The notes beneath the pieces are model-generated. The model was not told where the DNA came from and searched no databases. It saw only the letters and a list, made by a program, of their open reading frames with translations. A DNA stretch of 64,000 nucleotides from Blasia pusilla (lineage: Eukaryota > Marchantiophyta > Marchantiopsida > Blasiales), in the NCBI GenBank assembly GCA_050084515.1, contig CM114274.1:40796001-40860000 (forward strand), written 5' to 3'. How positions within the stretch are numbered: position 1 is the stretch's first letter; every line of letters starts with the position of its first letter. Shown here piece after piece: positions 10,985 through 22,545 of this stretch. The position numbers and the translations under genes were made by a program.

Positions 10985-11809
10985 CATGGGCTGAAGCTAC
11001 ATCCACGCAAGTGCAAGTTCTTCTACGACAAGATTGAGTACTTGGGTCATACGATATACCAGGGGGCCTTGGTGTTCAGCAGCGAAGGTAGAGGCTATCT
11101 CACGCATTCCACGCCCTCTGAGATGTGAGCCGTGTTCGCGCATTCATGGGATTGGCGAACTTCTATCGGCGATCGTCAAGGATTCGATTCGATTATGGCC
11201 GCTGACCTTGCTGACCAAGGTGGATCACGAGTGGCACTAGGGGGATGAGCAGGAGCGAGCATTTCAGTTGCTCAAGGACAGGTTGACGTCCGCACCCATC
11301 TTGAGGAGACCGATCGGGCGTCCTTTCGATTGCACCGCAGATTGGAGCATGTTGGGGCTTGAGCGGTGCTCACCCAACATGATGATGAGGGTAGAGAGTT
11401 CGTGGTGGCTTATGCTAGCCGCTCGAACAACCTTGCAGAGGCAAAGTACAACTCGTATGAGGGTGAGTGCTTGGTCGGTGTGTGAAATTTTGTCGCGCAT
11501 TTCAGGTGTTACTTATTCGGCAACCCTTTGCCATCATCATCGATCATCAACCACCGAAGTGGTTGATGGAGTCCGCAAGCTTACAGGAAGCTTGCGAGAT
11601 GGGCTCTATTGTTGCAGGAGTATGATTTTCAGGTGGTACATAGACACAGGGACGCTCAACCAGGATGCGAGATGGGTTGAGTCGTAACCCATGCCCAGTC
11701 GGCCGAGATGCGACGTGGAGCTCGATGGCATGAGAGAGTGATGAGGAGTCGGTGCCAGGATGGCACGCAGCGTCGCCCTATTTAGGCATGTTGGCTATGG
11801 AGAGCCAGA
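10985..11809 (+). pseudogene. RT connection and RNase H domain
   Basis: The RT thumb/connection follows directly (YLGHTIYQ near 11,037; FMGLANFYRR near 11,145). An RNase H-type segment then spans about 11,260-11,690: FQLLKDRLTSAPIL, then EFVVAYASRSNNLAEAKYNS, then IIIDHQPPKWLM, then a tail with the NQDA motif near 11,660. The blocks sit in more than one frame, so the domain is disrupted. RNase H removes the RNA template during element replication. Confidence 0.8.
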
Positions 11810-12640
11810 GTGTGGAGACTTCGATGGCGCAGGTCAGTGGAGAGTCTTGGATCCGGAGGCGGTGAGGACACGACAAGTGGTCGAGATATTCATGATGATG
11901 GAGTAGTCTTAGAGTACCTTCGTACTGGCAGCCTTGCGAGCACCATGGATGCTAGAGAGCGGGATCGGATCCTACAGCGGGCTAGACGGTTCCGTTGGGA
12001 GGGGACACATGTTTTGAGGGTTTGGAAGGATGGCAGAGTACGCGTAGTGCCGCATCCTTTGCATAGAGCACGACTAGTGCAGCATGCCCACAAGGAGTTG
12101 GGTCACTTTGGGGTAAAGCGAACGTATAGCTTGCTCCAGATTCAGTATTGGTGGCGAGGCATGCAGACTGATGTTCAGCAGTTTGTTGCCAGGTGCATGG
12201 TGTGTGATTGGGTCCGAGCATCGTTCAATGCTCCGACTCCACACTTGCATCCATTATCGATCATGGGCTTAGGGTATAGATGGAGTTTGGATTTTGCAGG
12301 ACCTTTGCCCTTGACGGAGCGTCACAGTCGTTATGTGTTGGTGATGGTTGAGCACTTCTCGAAGTGGATCGAGTTGGTTGCATTGCCTGACAAAGCGAGT
12401 GAGGGAGTAGCTTATGCCTTCCTTGACAGAGTGCTGAGTCATTATGGCGCACCGGCTGAGGTGTTGACAGACCAGGGTACCGAGTTTCGCGGTGAGTTCC
12501 AGGCCTTGTGTGATCAGGCGCTGATCAACCACCGCATGACTTCGCGAGATCATCCTGAGGCGGATGGATTAGCGGAGAGAGTTGTGCAGACGGTGAAGAG
12601 GGGTTTACGCAAGTATGGCTTGCAGAGGGTATGCGCACGA
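11810..12640 (+). pseudogene. Integrase, C-terminally truncated
   Basis: An uninterrupted open frame of 286 codons (to 12,670). The N-terminal zinc-binding HHCC motif uses His94, His99, Cys129 and Cys132. The catalytic core has Asp161 (SLDFAGPL), Asp221 (VLTDQGTEF) and Glu256 (ADGLAERVVQTVK), a DD35E triad. Joins element DNA into the host chromosome. Homology ends just after KYGLQR (about 12,625); the last residues before the stop at 12,668-12,670 are not integrase-like. The C-terminal DNA-binding part, any chromodomain and the 3' LTR are gone. This is the best-preserved frame of the element. Confidence 0.9.
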
Positions 12641-12670
12641 CATATTAGAGAGTGCTCCCTAGCAGCTTGA

Positions 12671-14940
12671 TGCATTTCATATGTTTTGATTTTGAATTTG
12701 ATATTTTGGTGTGAGTTGCTAAATAACTTTCCCTATGTGCCTATCAATTTTGTCAGATTTTTTATCGTTTGAATTGAAATTTGAATGTCATACGATGGGC
12801 TTGGTTGGGTTGCTTGAGATGGGTGTCCAAGGAGCCGATAGAAAGGCTTCATGTAGCACCTTCGTAGATCAGAAGGTGGATGGTACTCAAGAAAGGAAGG
12901 AAGTATGGCCGAGGGAAGATTTGGGAGCCCTACTCAGCAATGGGGGTGGATATGATGAATTTGAGGGCGTTGGAGTCCATCAATTGGATGGCATGGACAA
13001 TGTTGATGTAAGACAGAGTTCATATTTTGATAAAGCCATATATGAGTAGAAAGATGCTAGTGAGCACTATAGCTTGTCTGGGAAATCCCATAATCCAACA
13101 TCTTTGTGCAAGGATATGGTGGATTTTGTGCCAGAGATTAGCCCTAATCCTCCCCAGTACTGATTCTGGAAATGAGTTTGATACTAGCTCATATGCTCAA
13201 CTACGTGCACGAAAAATTAGAGAAAGGAAGGCCATCTAGGCGAGACTTGTTCAAGCATTCAAGGATCTGTATACATTCTCTCCAAAACCCTTTCACAAGT
13301 CATCTTTCTAGGGTTAAATGATGTCAGACGTTTGTTTTGAAACTTCCACTTGAGAACGCTTCCATCAATGAGTAGGTACATGTTTGGCTTTCCGTGAGTG
13401 CAGTCTTATGGCAGGTTGACATGATTACTAAAGGTGCATTGTTTGTTTCATGTATGACTTAGTGATGATAGTCGCGAAAAGTCTAGAGTTATCAAGAAGA
13501 GATCAAGCGTGCTCCTTCAAGACCTTGCATTGTCTCCACGGAGAAGTGCACGGATTTCTTCTACTACAAAGCCAAGTATCATTGAAGAGACAACTTCTCC
13601 CATGCACAGGGACGAGCATGCCAATCCAAGCTACAAATCTGATGAAGAGGACATGTCCTCAAGTGAGAGTGAAGAACCTAGACTAGAGCACGGGCATGTA
13701 AGTATTACATTAATTAGTGAACCTTTTTTTTCGGTAGATACATTTCAGAATATATAGTGGCCTTTCCACTGTCATGGGATATGTTACTTGCATTTCACTT
13801 TTTACTTTGCTCTGATACACTTGTGACATTAAGATTTTTTTCCTTGGATATGACCCTTTGCATTCAGATGGTTGTGTACTCCTTCATATCATGTAGGTAG
13901 ACCCTGGGGCAGAGGAAAATACACATGTTGGACAAGGTCAGGAGTCCTCCAGCCAGATACATGGCCCAAGGTCGAGTTATAAGCCCTCATCCCCACCATC
14001 CTATCAATCCCATGAAGAGTTGAGACCTAGGCAAGGGCATGGTCAACAATGGTCTTTCTCACTAGGTGGCTGGTACAGTGGGCCATCATCCCCCCCACCT
14101 AGATACAAAGGTCACTTGTCCCATGATCATGTGCCTTTGAGAGGTGAATGGAGTGATGCTTGGCAAGGTAAGGGAATCACCCATCCTTATGGCCATGGGA
14201 CAGCGCATATGGGCCTATCCCACAATATGTCTTCTACTTGGGGTGGGGGAGAAAGGCCCCAACCATACGGCTATACTAACTATTGAGTGGCAAGAAAAGG
14301 AATGGAAGCAAATTTTTAATTCCAGCAAGGAAATCCTTCCTCTCTTCTTGAATTCAACTGCAAGTTTTTGCTCCCTTGAACAAAAAATTGAAGACTCTTA
14401 GTGCGCAGTCTGAGCCTGCAAGTGATGGTAATGAGAGTGAACCAAAGTCAGGTGGTGGGAAGAAGAAGACAAGGGTACTTACTCACATTGCTGTGTGATT
14501 TATATATCATTGAACAGAATCTAAAATTGTAGCTTGAATATGGATTTTGAACATAGGAGTAGCTTGAGTGGATCATGAATGCCAACACTTGACCGTTTAG
14601 TGCATAAAATATGTGAATGACTTATGAAATGCTAGTGAATCCTCCATCAATGTTTAATATAAAATCTGTTGGTTGTATGTTTCAATCAGGTGCAGATAGG
14701 TGATGAGTTGTCACTCACGGAACCACAGAACACTCGTCATGTCATTGGCTATGGAGTTGTATCAGGTCTGTCAAGAAAAGATAAGTTTCACGGGAAGGAC
14801 ATCCCCACAGGGGTACTACATGTTGCTTTGAAATGTGCAATTGAGCCTGATTTCAAATTTTGGCAGCCAAATGAAGAAGATGATCCACCACATTATGTTT
14901 TGGGTGAGGCCGTAGGATCATTGGTACTGTGACCTGAAAT
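12671..14940 (+). pseudogene. Second CACTA gene (plant transposase_24/DUF8039-like), spliced
   Basis: Coding pieces with plausible introns follow the retroelement. An exon with SYAQLRARKIRERKA lies near 13,190-13,240. An exon at 13,509-13,695 (LSPRRSARISS, Ser/Glu-rich) ends at a gtaagt donor. A Gly/Pro/His-rich exon follows at about 13,896-14,285. A last exon after the acceptor tttcaatcag (14,690) runs to 14,931 and ends with VLGEAVGSLVL, resembling the I.DAVGS.V block that closes many plant CACTA-associated proteins. The product is likely the accessory DNA-binding/regulatory protein rather than the catalytic transposase. Family assignment rests on the last exon and on position and is moderate; intron boundaries before 13,509 are not resolved. 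Confidence 0.5.
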
Positions 14941-15229
14941 CAACCTAAAGAAGAGGATTGATTGATTTTCATTACGTGACAAGATAAGACTACTTTTGTG
15001 AACATGTTGGGAAGCTAGAACATATATAACTTGCTTCCTTTTGATTTGGAGTAAAAGATCTTTTTTCCTTTCATTTTACATGATGAGGTCTCAAGTTGAT
15101 TACTATTGGTAGAATGTTTATGAGTAGAACTTTGATTTGGGTTCATGATATTTAGCAATGTCTCTAAATATCTTCTTGTTGATTTCCATCCTCATTCAAT
15201 GTATGTAACCAATTCCAAATCATCCCCCA

Positions 15230-16019
15230 TAGACACATAATGACTGGAATCAGTGACTCAAAACATAGATCAAGTCATGATGTAAGTCAATCCATGAGTC
15301 ATTTTATGACGCATAGATAGATTTACCTTAGTCATTTCATGACTCTTTAATCAAAATTTGACTAATTCCATGAAAAACGTCATGATCAACACAAATCCTT
15401 TACTCATGGTGTGAGTGATTATGTGACTAACTTTAGCATAAAATAATTTTATCAAATGCCAACACTTTCATATCATAAATAAATATCAACCATTACATGA
15501 CTATAATCTTTGATAAGTCAAAATATTTTGAATTCATAAGAGTTGGTGAGTCACAAAATAAATATTTTAGTCATTCAATGACTACTCATGATTAGCTTGA
15601 GTCACTTCACGAGTAAAACCAATGACAAGAATAATAAAAAAGGCCTTTTTATGACTTTAGTAGTCACAAATTAAATTACTCTGAGTCATATAATGACTCT
15701 CATTCAATTTTTGACATGATTACAATAATTTCATTTGTGACGTGGACTAATCACGTCAGATTGATGACGTGGAATAACACGTTAATGATGACGTGCAATA
15801 TTCGTGTTTTTTTGTCGTTTTCTCCATGTCATGCATCTATTATGCAAGAGTCATGAGTCATTTATTCATGACTCATTAAATTTAATGACTCTAGTCATAA
15901 GATATATGACTTGTCTTTTAAGTGTGTAGGAGTCATGAGTCATTTATAGTCATGAATTGTAAAATATGACTATGTGGAGTTATATTCTCTAGTCATAAAA
16001 ACATCGTTTTCTTCTAGTG
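15230..16019 (+). repeat. Subterminal repeats and right inverted-repeat end of the CACTA element
   Basis: A dense, non-coding field of short motifs built on gagtcat/atgactc and tgacgtg in both orientations (for example atgagtcatttta at about 15,293 and gagtcatttattcatgactc at about 15,863). It ends at 16,019 with the complement of CACTAGAAGAAAACGATG. CACTA transposases bind such subterminal arrays. The next three bases, tct, would be the target duplication, but the left end is missing so this cannot be confirmed. Confidence 0.85.
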
Positions 16020-16022
16020 TCT

Positions 16023-18128
16023 CAAACTCTTGGATGAAATCTTCAAGATCTATGGTGCCTACCTCACCTAAGAAACAATGGATGCCCGGTGGCCCATGTC
16101 GTCCATCTCTCTCTACGTATCATCGGCCCCGTCTATGATCTCGTCACCAAACCCGTTGTCTAGTGATGACGATCTAGCCACGGACCGGAGTCGGGGTGGT
16201 TCCTCACTCAAAACCCCTCGATACCTCACACCAATCCGTGTCACCCCACTAACACTACTCATACTACCATGTTCTTCCGAACCTTGGAAGAATGCCGTGA
16301 TGATAACCTTGTCTCACTCACTCAAGTACTCAGACTCACCAAGAGTCTCCCACACTTCTCATAATGGTAATCCCATGATGAGACACCCGTCCTCACGCAC
16401 ACTCAATATTAGGGCTCACCATGAGCCTCTCGACTAACTCACCTAAGTCACAAACATACTGTCGAGTCATACACATGACCCCTACAGGACAACCGCCGTA
16501 TATCCATCAACATGCTACACAAGAAAGGAGTCTATATTCATCACCATCGCTACATCCATCTACCACGAGCAACTACCCAATATCCAACACTCTCAATCAT
16601 ACAAGATAAGTGCGGGAAAAAAGGACTTGAATGGGGAGCCTGATCACGCCCTCCAACCTACGGCACCGTCAACACTCACTCCTTCATGTGGTTCAACAAC
16701 CTTTGTAGCACAACCATCTCCTCGTACAACATGTCAATCCTCCCGTCAACAAATGCGGACTACTCGTCGGCATCAGCGTACCAACACTCCACCACAAAAT
16801 ATCGGTGTAGATAATCCATCCCGCTCCTCAAATCCATCACACTCTACCAGATCAGCCCCAACCATGTCAACATGGCTAATCACGTACACGCCCGAACCAT
16901 GTAGTCACATGAACAACGTAATCTAGCTCCATCTTGTTTGACTTCTAACATGGTCAACCAAGCTACCATAGTATGCCTTGCCACTATGTCCAGTCCAACA
17001 CCACTATGTTGGCCCGACTACCATGGTGTGGTACCAAATCGCGGTCCCACGTCCCTATGGTCTCACTCTCTCTACGGCGCATCTTACCTCCGTTCAGCCT
17101 TTGGCCACGCGTGTTTGTATCCCGTCTTGTCCCTTATGCCCCTAGCTTGCCTTTCCTTCCTTGTGCGGCATGGCTCCCTATGAGCCCGCTCATGGCCTTA
17201 CTCCCTAGCTCTGAGCTTCTTGGACCATGCACGCTTCTTTGTTACCCGGCTCTCTCTTTCCTACGCTGAACTCCGGCGACCCCCTTACACTCTCCTCCCG
17301 GTCTACTCCAGCTCTGTAGGCCTAGGCAGCTACGACCTAGCTCTCACGGCATCGCAACTGCTCTTTCCAAAGTTTCTCTCTCTCCCAACACTCACCCGTT
17401 GGTGACACACTCACGACCACTCGTCTTCGCTACTTGCGCTACACTCTACTGCTATACCCCGTCAACCCGCACCAACGGGATTTGAGGAAAATGGTTAGCG
17501 CTTCTGCACATAACCTTTTGAATATAAAAATGATAAACAAATGCCACATACACGTCTCCACGGCTATCCGCCGAGGCAACTCACTTGCCTACTTGCAAAC
17601 AAAGAATTCCGTGCCCCCCGGCATCTTTCTCATGTAAAATCAAGAATAGTAAAAATAGCTCACCCGGCCTAAACTTTCACTCATGAATCTACATCAGCAT
17701 ATCAAACCACATCCACCCTACGCTATGAGGGAATAAGGACGCTAGCATCCTAGCTCCTACACACCCACACACATCTATGCAAGACAGGCGCTCCTAAGGC
17801 TCAACATGAGAAAGATGGTTTGGGAAAGCCATCTTCCTCACTCTTATACCCTTGGGAAGAAAAGAGCCAAAAGGATCTTCCCCCAAAAATAGCCCTATCA
17901 ACGGTCACCTACGTGCAGAGGTTATCGGGTGACCGTTGACTCGATCAACGGGTCACCTGACGGACTAAAATGAAAATAGGTAAATCGCCATAAACGACGT
18001 ATGCGACATAACAGACATATCACCAACCTCATCCGACATCTTGGGACAAAGTTACACCCAAACTACCTGCTGACTCTCTATGTCCTCGACGAGATAGAAC
18101 TTTACCTACGTCAAAATAAGATATGACA
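16023..18128 (-). mobile_element. Inverted Ty3/gypsy copy: gag start, leader and LTR (type A)
   Basis: On the minus strand this is LTR (18,128 down to 16,641, about 1.49 kb, starting TGTCATATC and ending TGATCA), leader (16,640 down to about 16,100) and the first gag codons, where the CACTA end cuts it off. It is the reverse complement of the segment at 1-1,290. The shared block EPWKNAV, read on the same strand in both, lies at about 16,283 and on the complement near 1,050. The rest of the element is not on the other side of the CACTA element, so this locus was rearranged after insertion. Confidence 0.75.
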
Positions 18129-18870
18129 GGTTTAAGGATGACGTTGTATCTCCTCCAAAAATAGATCTTGAGATGTCCAAAATCTCAACACTTGCAGTCC
18201 TCTTCTCATGCATACCATCTGCAATATCATGAGTGTTACTATGATCCATTTTACCGCTCGATTTCTAGGAGGAGACATCCTCCATTTCCACAATGTTCAC
18301 GGAACGTGATGGGCTTTCCACTTTGGTGAACACAGCCTTCTCCTTCCGCACTCTAGACAATTCTTCTTTCCTGTAGAGGGCATCCTGCTGATTCTCCTCC
18401 TTGAGGTTGTCAGCAATTCTCTTTTTCTATGCCTTGTTTGCCTCTGCAAACAATTTTTTATGTTACTTTGCAAGCTTCTCAAGAGCAAGTTTTGCCTCCA
18501 ACACTTGCTTGCACGTGTTTTCTTCTCTCTCTTGCTCTACAATCTTGTCTTGCCGTATGTCTACAGTTGAGCATCGGCTAGAAGAAGCCAACGTAGGAGT
18601 CCCAGAGGACTTGGGAGTAAAGCTCCTATCCTTGCTGGCTTACGCCTTTCTTCGAGGCATTTTCAATGTTGAGGACGTTTGACGTGATTGATTGGAAGAT
18701 AGGCGAAAAGACTTGAGCTCAGCCTAACCGTCGCCCCTGAAAGGATTTCCACCCAAACGTCATCACATTCCAACTGAAGGGTCAGCAATCGTTTCGCGGT
18801 CCAACTAAACGGAATGGGCACCAACCGCCTAAACGAAAATCGACGAACATCGCGCTTATTATCTTGCAAT
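18129..18870 (-). pseudogene. Decayed coiled-coil protein fragment
   Basis: Read on the minus strand from about 18,560 to 18,250, the frame gives a charged, Lys/Glu/Leu-rich heptad-like segment (VEQEREENTCKQVLEAKLAL, then KKRIADNLKEENQQDALYRK), interrupted by two stops. No known family is recognised. It may be the N-terminal part of a transposon-associated or structural protein. Flanking sequence up to 18,870 has no supportable gene. Confidence 0.4.
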
Positions 18871-19099
18871 CAACTAAGTCCTCGAAGGGAGACGAGCTCT
18901 TGCTAAATCATGGAGAATAAAAAAATGAAACACATCAAAGCTCATCCTTATATAGTATCGAGCCGTTGGATCATGATCGTTGGGGCGACAGTGACGGTGG
19001 ACCGTTGGGGTTACAATGACTGTTGGGGCGACAAAAATTGTTTTTTGTTAGAGCGACAGCGATGGCAGACCGCTATGGCACGTTCTTTGAGTGGGCCAC

Positions 19100-19560
19100 G
19101 TGCAGCCTATCAGAGTCCAACGTGTTGCACTTGGACAAAGTTCATAACATTCTCCTAGCCCAACCCTTCTCTTACTACAACCAGAAGGAATCCAACGGGT
19201 TGCACTTATTCAAGGAGGCTCTAAGTCATACGTCTTTTCACAAGGTAAATACCACTTGTCAGAAATCTGATGGGTAGAAAAAATTCCAACCCGGCCCCTC
19301 TCCTTACTGCCAAATCTCTAACATGTGCAAAAAAAAAACCTGTCAGAATCCGTTGGGTTGCCTCCAAGGTCCAACCGAGACAAGCCCAACTATCAATCAA
19401 AATGCAACCTGTCGAGATCCGACGGGTTGACCAACATGACCCCTTCAACCCATCGGGGTCCGACAAGTTGCATTTCCATATTGACTTGCTCTCATCCCAA
19501 CTCTTCAAGGCAACTCCACAACAATCTGTCGGACTCCAACAAGTTGCTTACGAATTTATT
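19100..19560. repeat. Cluster A of a 27-bp palindromic motif
   Basis: At least six imperfect copies of an element whose consensus is about GCAACCTGTCGG-AATCCGACGGGTTGC, a near-palindrome. Examples: aacctgtcagaatccgttgg (19,337), gcaacctgtcgagatccgac (19,403), caacccatcggggtccgaca (19,446), and aatctgtcggactccaacaa (19,521). The spacers between copies differ, so this is a cluster of sites rather than a simple tandem repeat. Confidence 0.8.
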
Positions 19561-19639
19561 TGACGTAGAAATATTCCTGATCTTCTGGTGTAGTCAACAA
19601 GCTATGGTTCAACCTAACTAGCAAGTTAACTCCTTATCA

Positions 19640-22080
19640 GAGAACTTTTGTTAGAAAATAAATGGACATTATTCACTAAAAATTCAACATTATCATTTTT
19701 CTTCTCATTCTCATTCTCGTCCTTTCGGTGGAATCATCTCTACTATCATATCCAAATGGAAAACTACGTCAAACTTACATGTGACAATCATCTAGCAGCC
19801 CTTCCTCAATCCGAGATAATTCAGGTGAAACTTGGTGATTCTCATGTACTAGTTGAAGAAAATTTCCTCTTACTCCAATTTCTTCTCTAGATTGGAACTA
19901 TCTTTGTTCCAAGGATGTCAAGGTGGATGGAACGGATGACATTATAGGTGAAACAGTCCAGCCTGAGTCTGGAGACTCCAAAGTATGGAATCTCTCACCT
20001 TACTGCAATGGAAAATATAGAGTCTATGGTTTGCCCTTGAAGCCCACTTTGTCTCATCTTGACAATCTGAAACCTACGAATGCTCCGAGCTCCACGTTTG
20101 CATCCCAGCTTCTACCGATCCAGCATCAACTCCAAACTCACAAGTTTGTGACAATGTGGTTCAAGCTAAAGACATTCTAGATGTCGTTGATCTCACGGGA
20201 TCTTTTGGAAACATATCAGACCCAACATCTACATACAGTCTCATTCTTGCTGCTAATTTTGGGAAATAGTTTGCTTTTGTCTCTACCCTTGAAAATGTTC
20301 AATCATATTCTAAGACTTATGGATGAGTTGCCAGCTATGTATGATGGAAAAATATTCATGAGTTGCCTCCACTTGCTGGTTCTGCTCAAAAGAAAGATGA
20401 AGGATGTTTAAACGGGATGCACAGAAAATCCCATTGTCATCGATGATGCACACTATAGCAGACAAGTGCTTCAATCCCAAATGGTCCTTAGATTGTATCT
20501 CGTTGCCAGTGCGTTGGAGCTTTGGAGTGTAGAAGTCGTGGTGCCTCTTCCTAGAGTGGATAGGACAGTCAATACCTCATAATTTCCCCCAAAAAATGCA
20601 GAAACTCTTTATGCGGTTAGTGCAACCATATCGCCGGGTGGACATCAATGTCCACATTGTCATGCCTCTCCTTTTTTCACTGGAGGGTTCTTGCTTACGT
20701 TTTTTTCACAGTACTCGACTACGCTACGTACTATGTCTTATTATACCAGGTTTTGTGTTTATATTGGGTCTCATACTCATCCTGTCAACAGTGACATTCA
20801 ATGGCATTATAAGGAGGATGTGGCCAAGAAAGTGGTGGAGGTATATAAAAACTTTCTGAGATCTAAGCCTAGAGTGATCAAATTGGAAATGGCATAACAA
20901 ATTTGTAATCAACTGCTTGGAATACTTGGCCAAGGGCAGATCATAGCAACTAGAAGAAACAACTATGGGAGAATCTTGCCTTTGAGGCTAATCTTGAATG
21001 CTTTAGGAACTTATTGCAGCAAATATAATATTTGATAGAAAGACCGCAGATATGGATGCCATTGCCAAGATCAAAGCAAACTTTGGGTGTCCATTTATTT
21101 AGATATGGTAATTCATGGGCCAAGGAGGCGAGGGATTGAGAACTTATGTATTCAAAATATTTACTATAGGGTCATCTAGTGGCTTTGATCTTATTGACAA
21201 AATAAGGCAAAAAGAAAATCATGCTTGCACAAAAATAGACAAATCCTCCCTTAGGACGGATATGGACGGACAAGTCTGGACATGTCCACGGATATGAGTT
21301 CCAAGAGGTATCACCCACACTTTTAGTCCATGATGGAAGGTAAGGCAAGGATGAGAGGAGCCATGAAGGAGGAGGGAGTGGAGGTGGAGGGAGGAAGAAA
21401 TGGGGAATGCGAGAGTATGGAACACAAAGACAAGTAAGGGGAATGAGAAAGAAGGAAAAGGTGGAGCCCATACGGACAAGTCCTTCTATAGGACGAACAT
21501 AAGTCCACGGACACGGACTTTGTCCCACATGCAACCTTGGAGAAGGTCTATTTGGGAGCTGAGATAACTTTACTATTTTCCAAAGGGGTTTTGAATGAAT
21601 GGTTGACCATGGATGCACATGTTTACGACTATGTGGACAAGGGACTACAAACCATATTTGTTTGTGAGGTAAAAGCACAAGATGTTGGTAGCTTGAAGAT
21701 GTGTTGGTTACTTCTATTGGAGGTCACAAAAGGAAAACATAAGGCCACCCCCTGAAATTTATGGGTTCATGGTAGAAAATGCACAACCAAAATAGATTGC
21801 TATCAAGAAGGTGTAGTTCAACCGGAAAAGGAGAGGTCGGATGCTTTCCATTGGCAACAATACACGAAATCTTGCATCTAGGAGAATAAGAGAACAAAGC
21901 ACCCTGCTCTACTACAACGGTGCAAGGACAACAAAACCTTGAAGCAAGCCATGGAGTGCCAAGAAAAACTTCATATATAGTGGCGAAAGCATGCAATTGA
22001 GGGGAAATATAAAGAATTGCGCTCTTGGTTTAATTGGTGACGCAATGGGGAAATTTTATACGGCAAGTGAGTAAGGTATT
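19640..22080 (+). other. Decayed interior between two palindrome clusters
   Basis: No intact gene. Several short open stretches on the plus strand look like remnants of one coding region. One is 20,691-20,897, with HYKEDVAKKVVEVYKNFLRS, which vaguely resembles the segment before the catalytic core of Mutator-like transposases; this is weak. Most of the interval is AT-rich. A MITE copy lies at 21,220-21,538. The two flanking clusters of the same palindrome suggest this is the interior of one DNA transposon. Confidence 0.3.
21220..21538. mobile_element. MITE, copy 1 of 3 (Mutator-like ends)
   Basis: About 319 bases sharing ends and interior with the copy at 52,499-52,815 in opposite orientation. 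One end is catgcttgcacaaaaatagac, with tccttctataggacgaac-type segments inside. The other end is gactttgtcccacatgcaacctt. The flanking nine bases (aaagaaaat and ggagaaggt) differ only by A/G changes, consistent with a decayed 9-bp target duplication. Non-coding. Confidence 0.72.
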
Positions 22081-22099
22081 TTATCCTTTCCAACTTACC

Positions 22100-22545
22100 T
22101 CTGTAACCTGCTCCATTTTGTCGGATTGCAACCTGTCTAAATCTGGCAAGTTGCAAATATTGGTATTTGGCAATCCATCGGAATTTGACAAGTTGCATTA
22201 GTGTGCAATATTTCAGATTCTAAGAGGTAACACATTAGTGGAACCTGTCGGAATCTGATGGGTTGCACCGTAATGCAACCCGTCCAAAATCCAACGAGTT
22301 TCATCCTTACGCAACCTATGAGAATGGGATGGGTTGCTAAATACTAACCAATTGGATTTAGACATGTTGCAAATATTTTTTTTTGGCAACCCGTGAGAAT
22401 CCAACAGATCCTCGCGGGTTCTGACGAGTTGCCAAACAATTCGCAACATATCTAAATACGACTGGTTGGTATTTGGCAACCGTTAGATTCAGACAGGTTG
22501 CAACATATTTCAACTTGTTAGATTCGGAAGGGTTGCAATATCTTG
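22100..22545. repeat. Cluster B of the 27-bp palindromic motif
   Basis: At least eight imperfect copies of the cluster A motif, for example aacctgtcggaatctgatgg (22,240), gcaacccgtccaaaatccaa (22,278), gcaacctatgagaatgggat (22,312), and a larger composite gcaacccgtgagaatccaac near 22,386 paired with gttctgacgagttgcc near 22,418. Together with cluster A it brackets about 2.5 kb. Confidence 0.8.

Larger units (their letters stand above)
3890..12640 (+). mobile_element. Ty3/gypsy retrotransposon carrying a cytosine-5 DNA methyltransferase
   Basis: The order along the element is LTR (3,890-5,739), leader, gag with zinc knuckle (6.24-7.56 kb), linker, aspartic protease (8.22-8.57 kb), C5 DNA methyltransferase (8.57-9.94 kb), reverse transcriptase (about 10.3-11.0 kb), RNase H (about 11.25-11.7 kb) and integrase (11.8-12.64 kb). 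Integrase after RT/RNase H is the Ty3/gypsy order. The methyltransferase sits between protease and RT, where ordinary Ty3 elements have nothing. The integrase breaks off right after its catalytic Glu region, and no 3' LTR follows, so the 3' end was deleted. Frameshifts and TAG/TGA stops show this copy is no longer functional. Part of the same coding order recurs at 47.65-48.96 kb. Confidence 0.88.
2091..16019 (+). mobile_element. CACTA (En/Spm) transposon, 5'-truncated, with nested retroelement
   Basis: Three parts define this element. Transposase coding of the TNP2 type lies at 2.1-3.8 kb, a second spliced gene at 12.7-14.9 kb, and the right terminus at 16,019. The right end reads ttttcttctagtg, which is CACTAGAAGAAAA on the other strand, the classic CACTA inverted-repeat start. 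It is preceded by about 750 bases rich in short gagtcat/atgactc motifs, as expected for subterminal repeats. The left terminus and the catalytic Transposase_21 domain are missing. Retroelement sequence (3,890 to about 12,640) separates the two CACTA genes, so it was probably inserted into the CACTA element and later lost its 3' end by deletion. The right end lies inside another retroelement copy (16,023 onward). Confidence 0.8.

Noticed and set aside
3890-12640. Host methyltransferase gene rather than element gene
   Set aside because: Protease upstream in the same frame, RT and integrase downstream, an LTR, and a second collinear copy all argue for an element domain.
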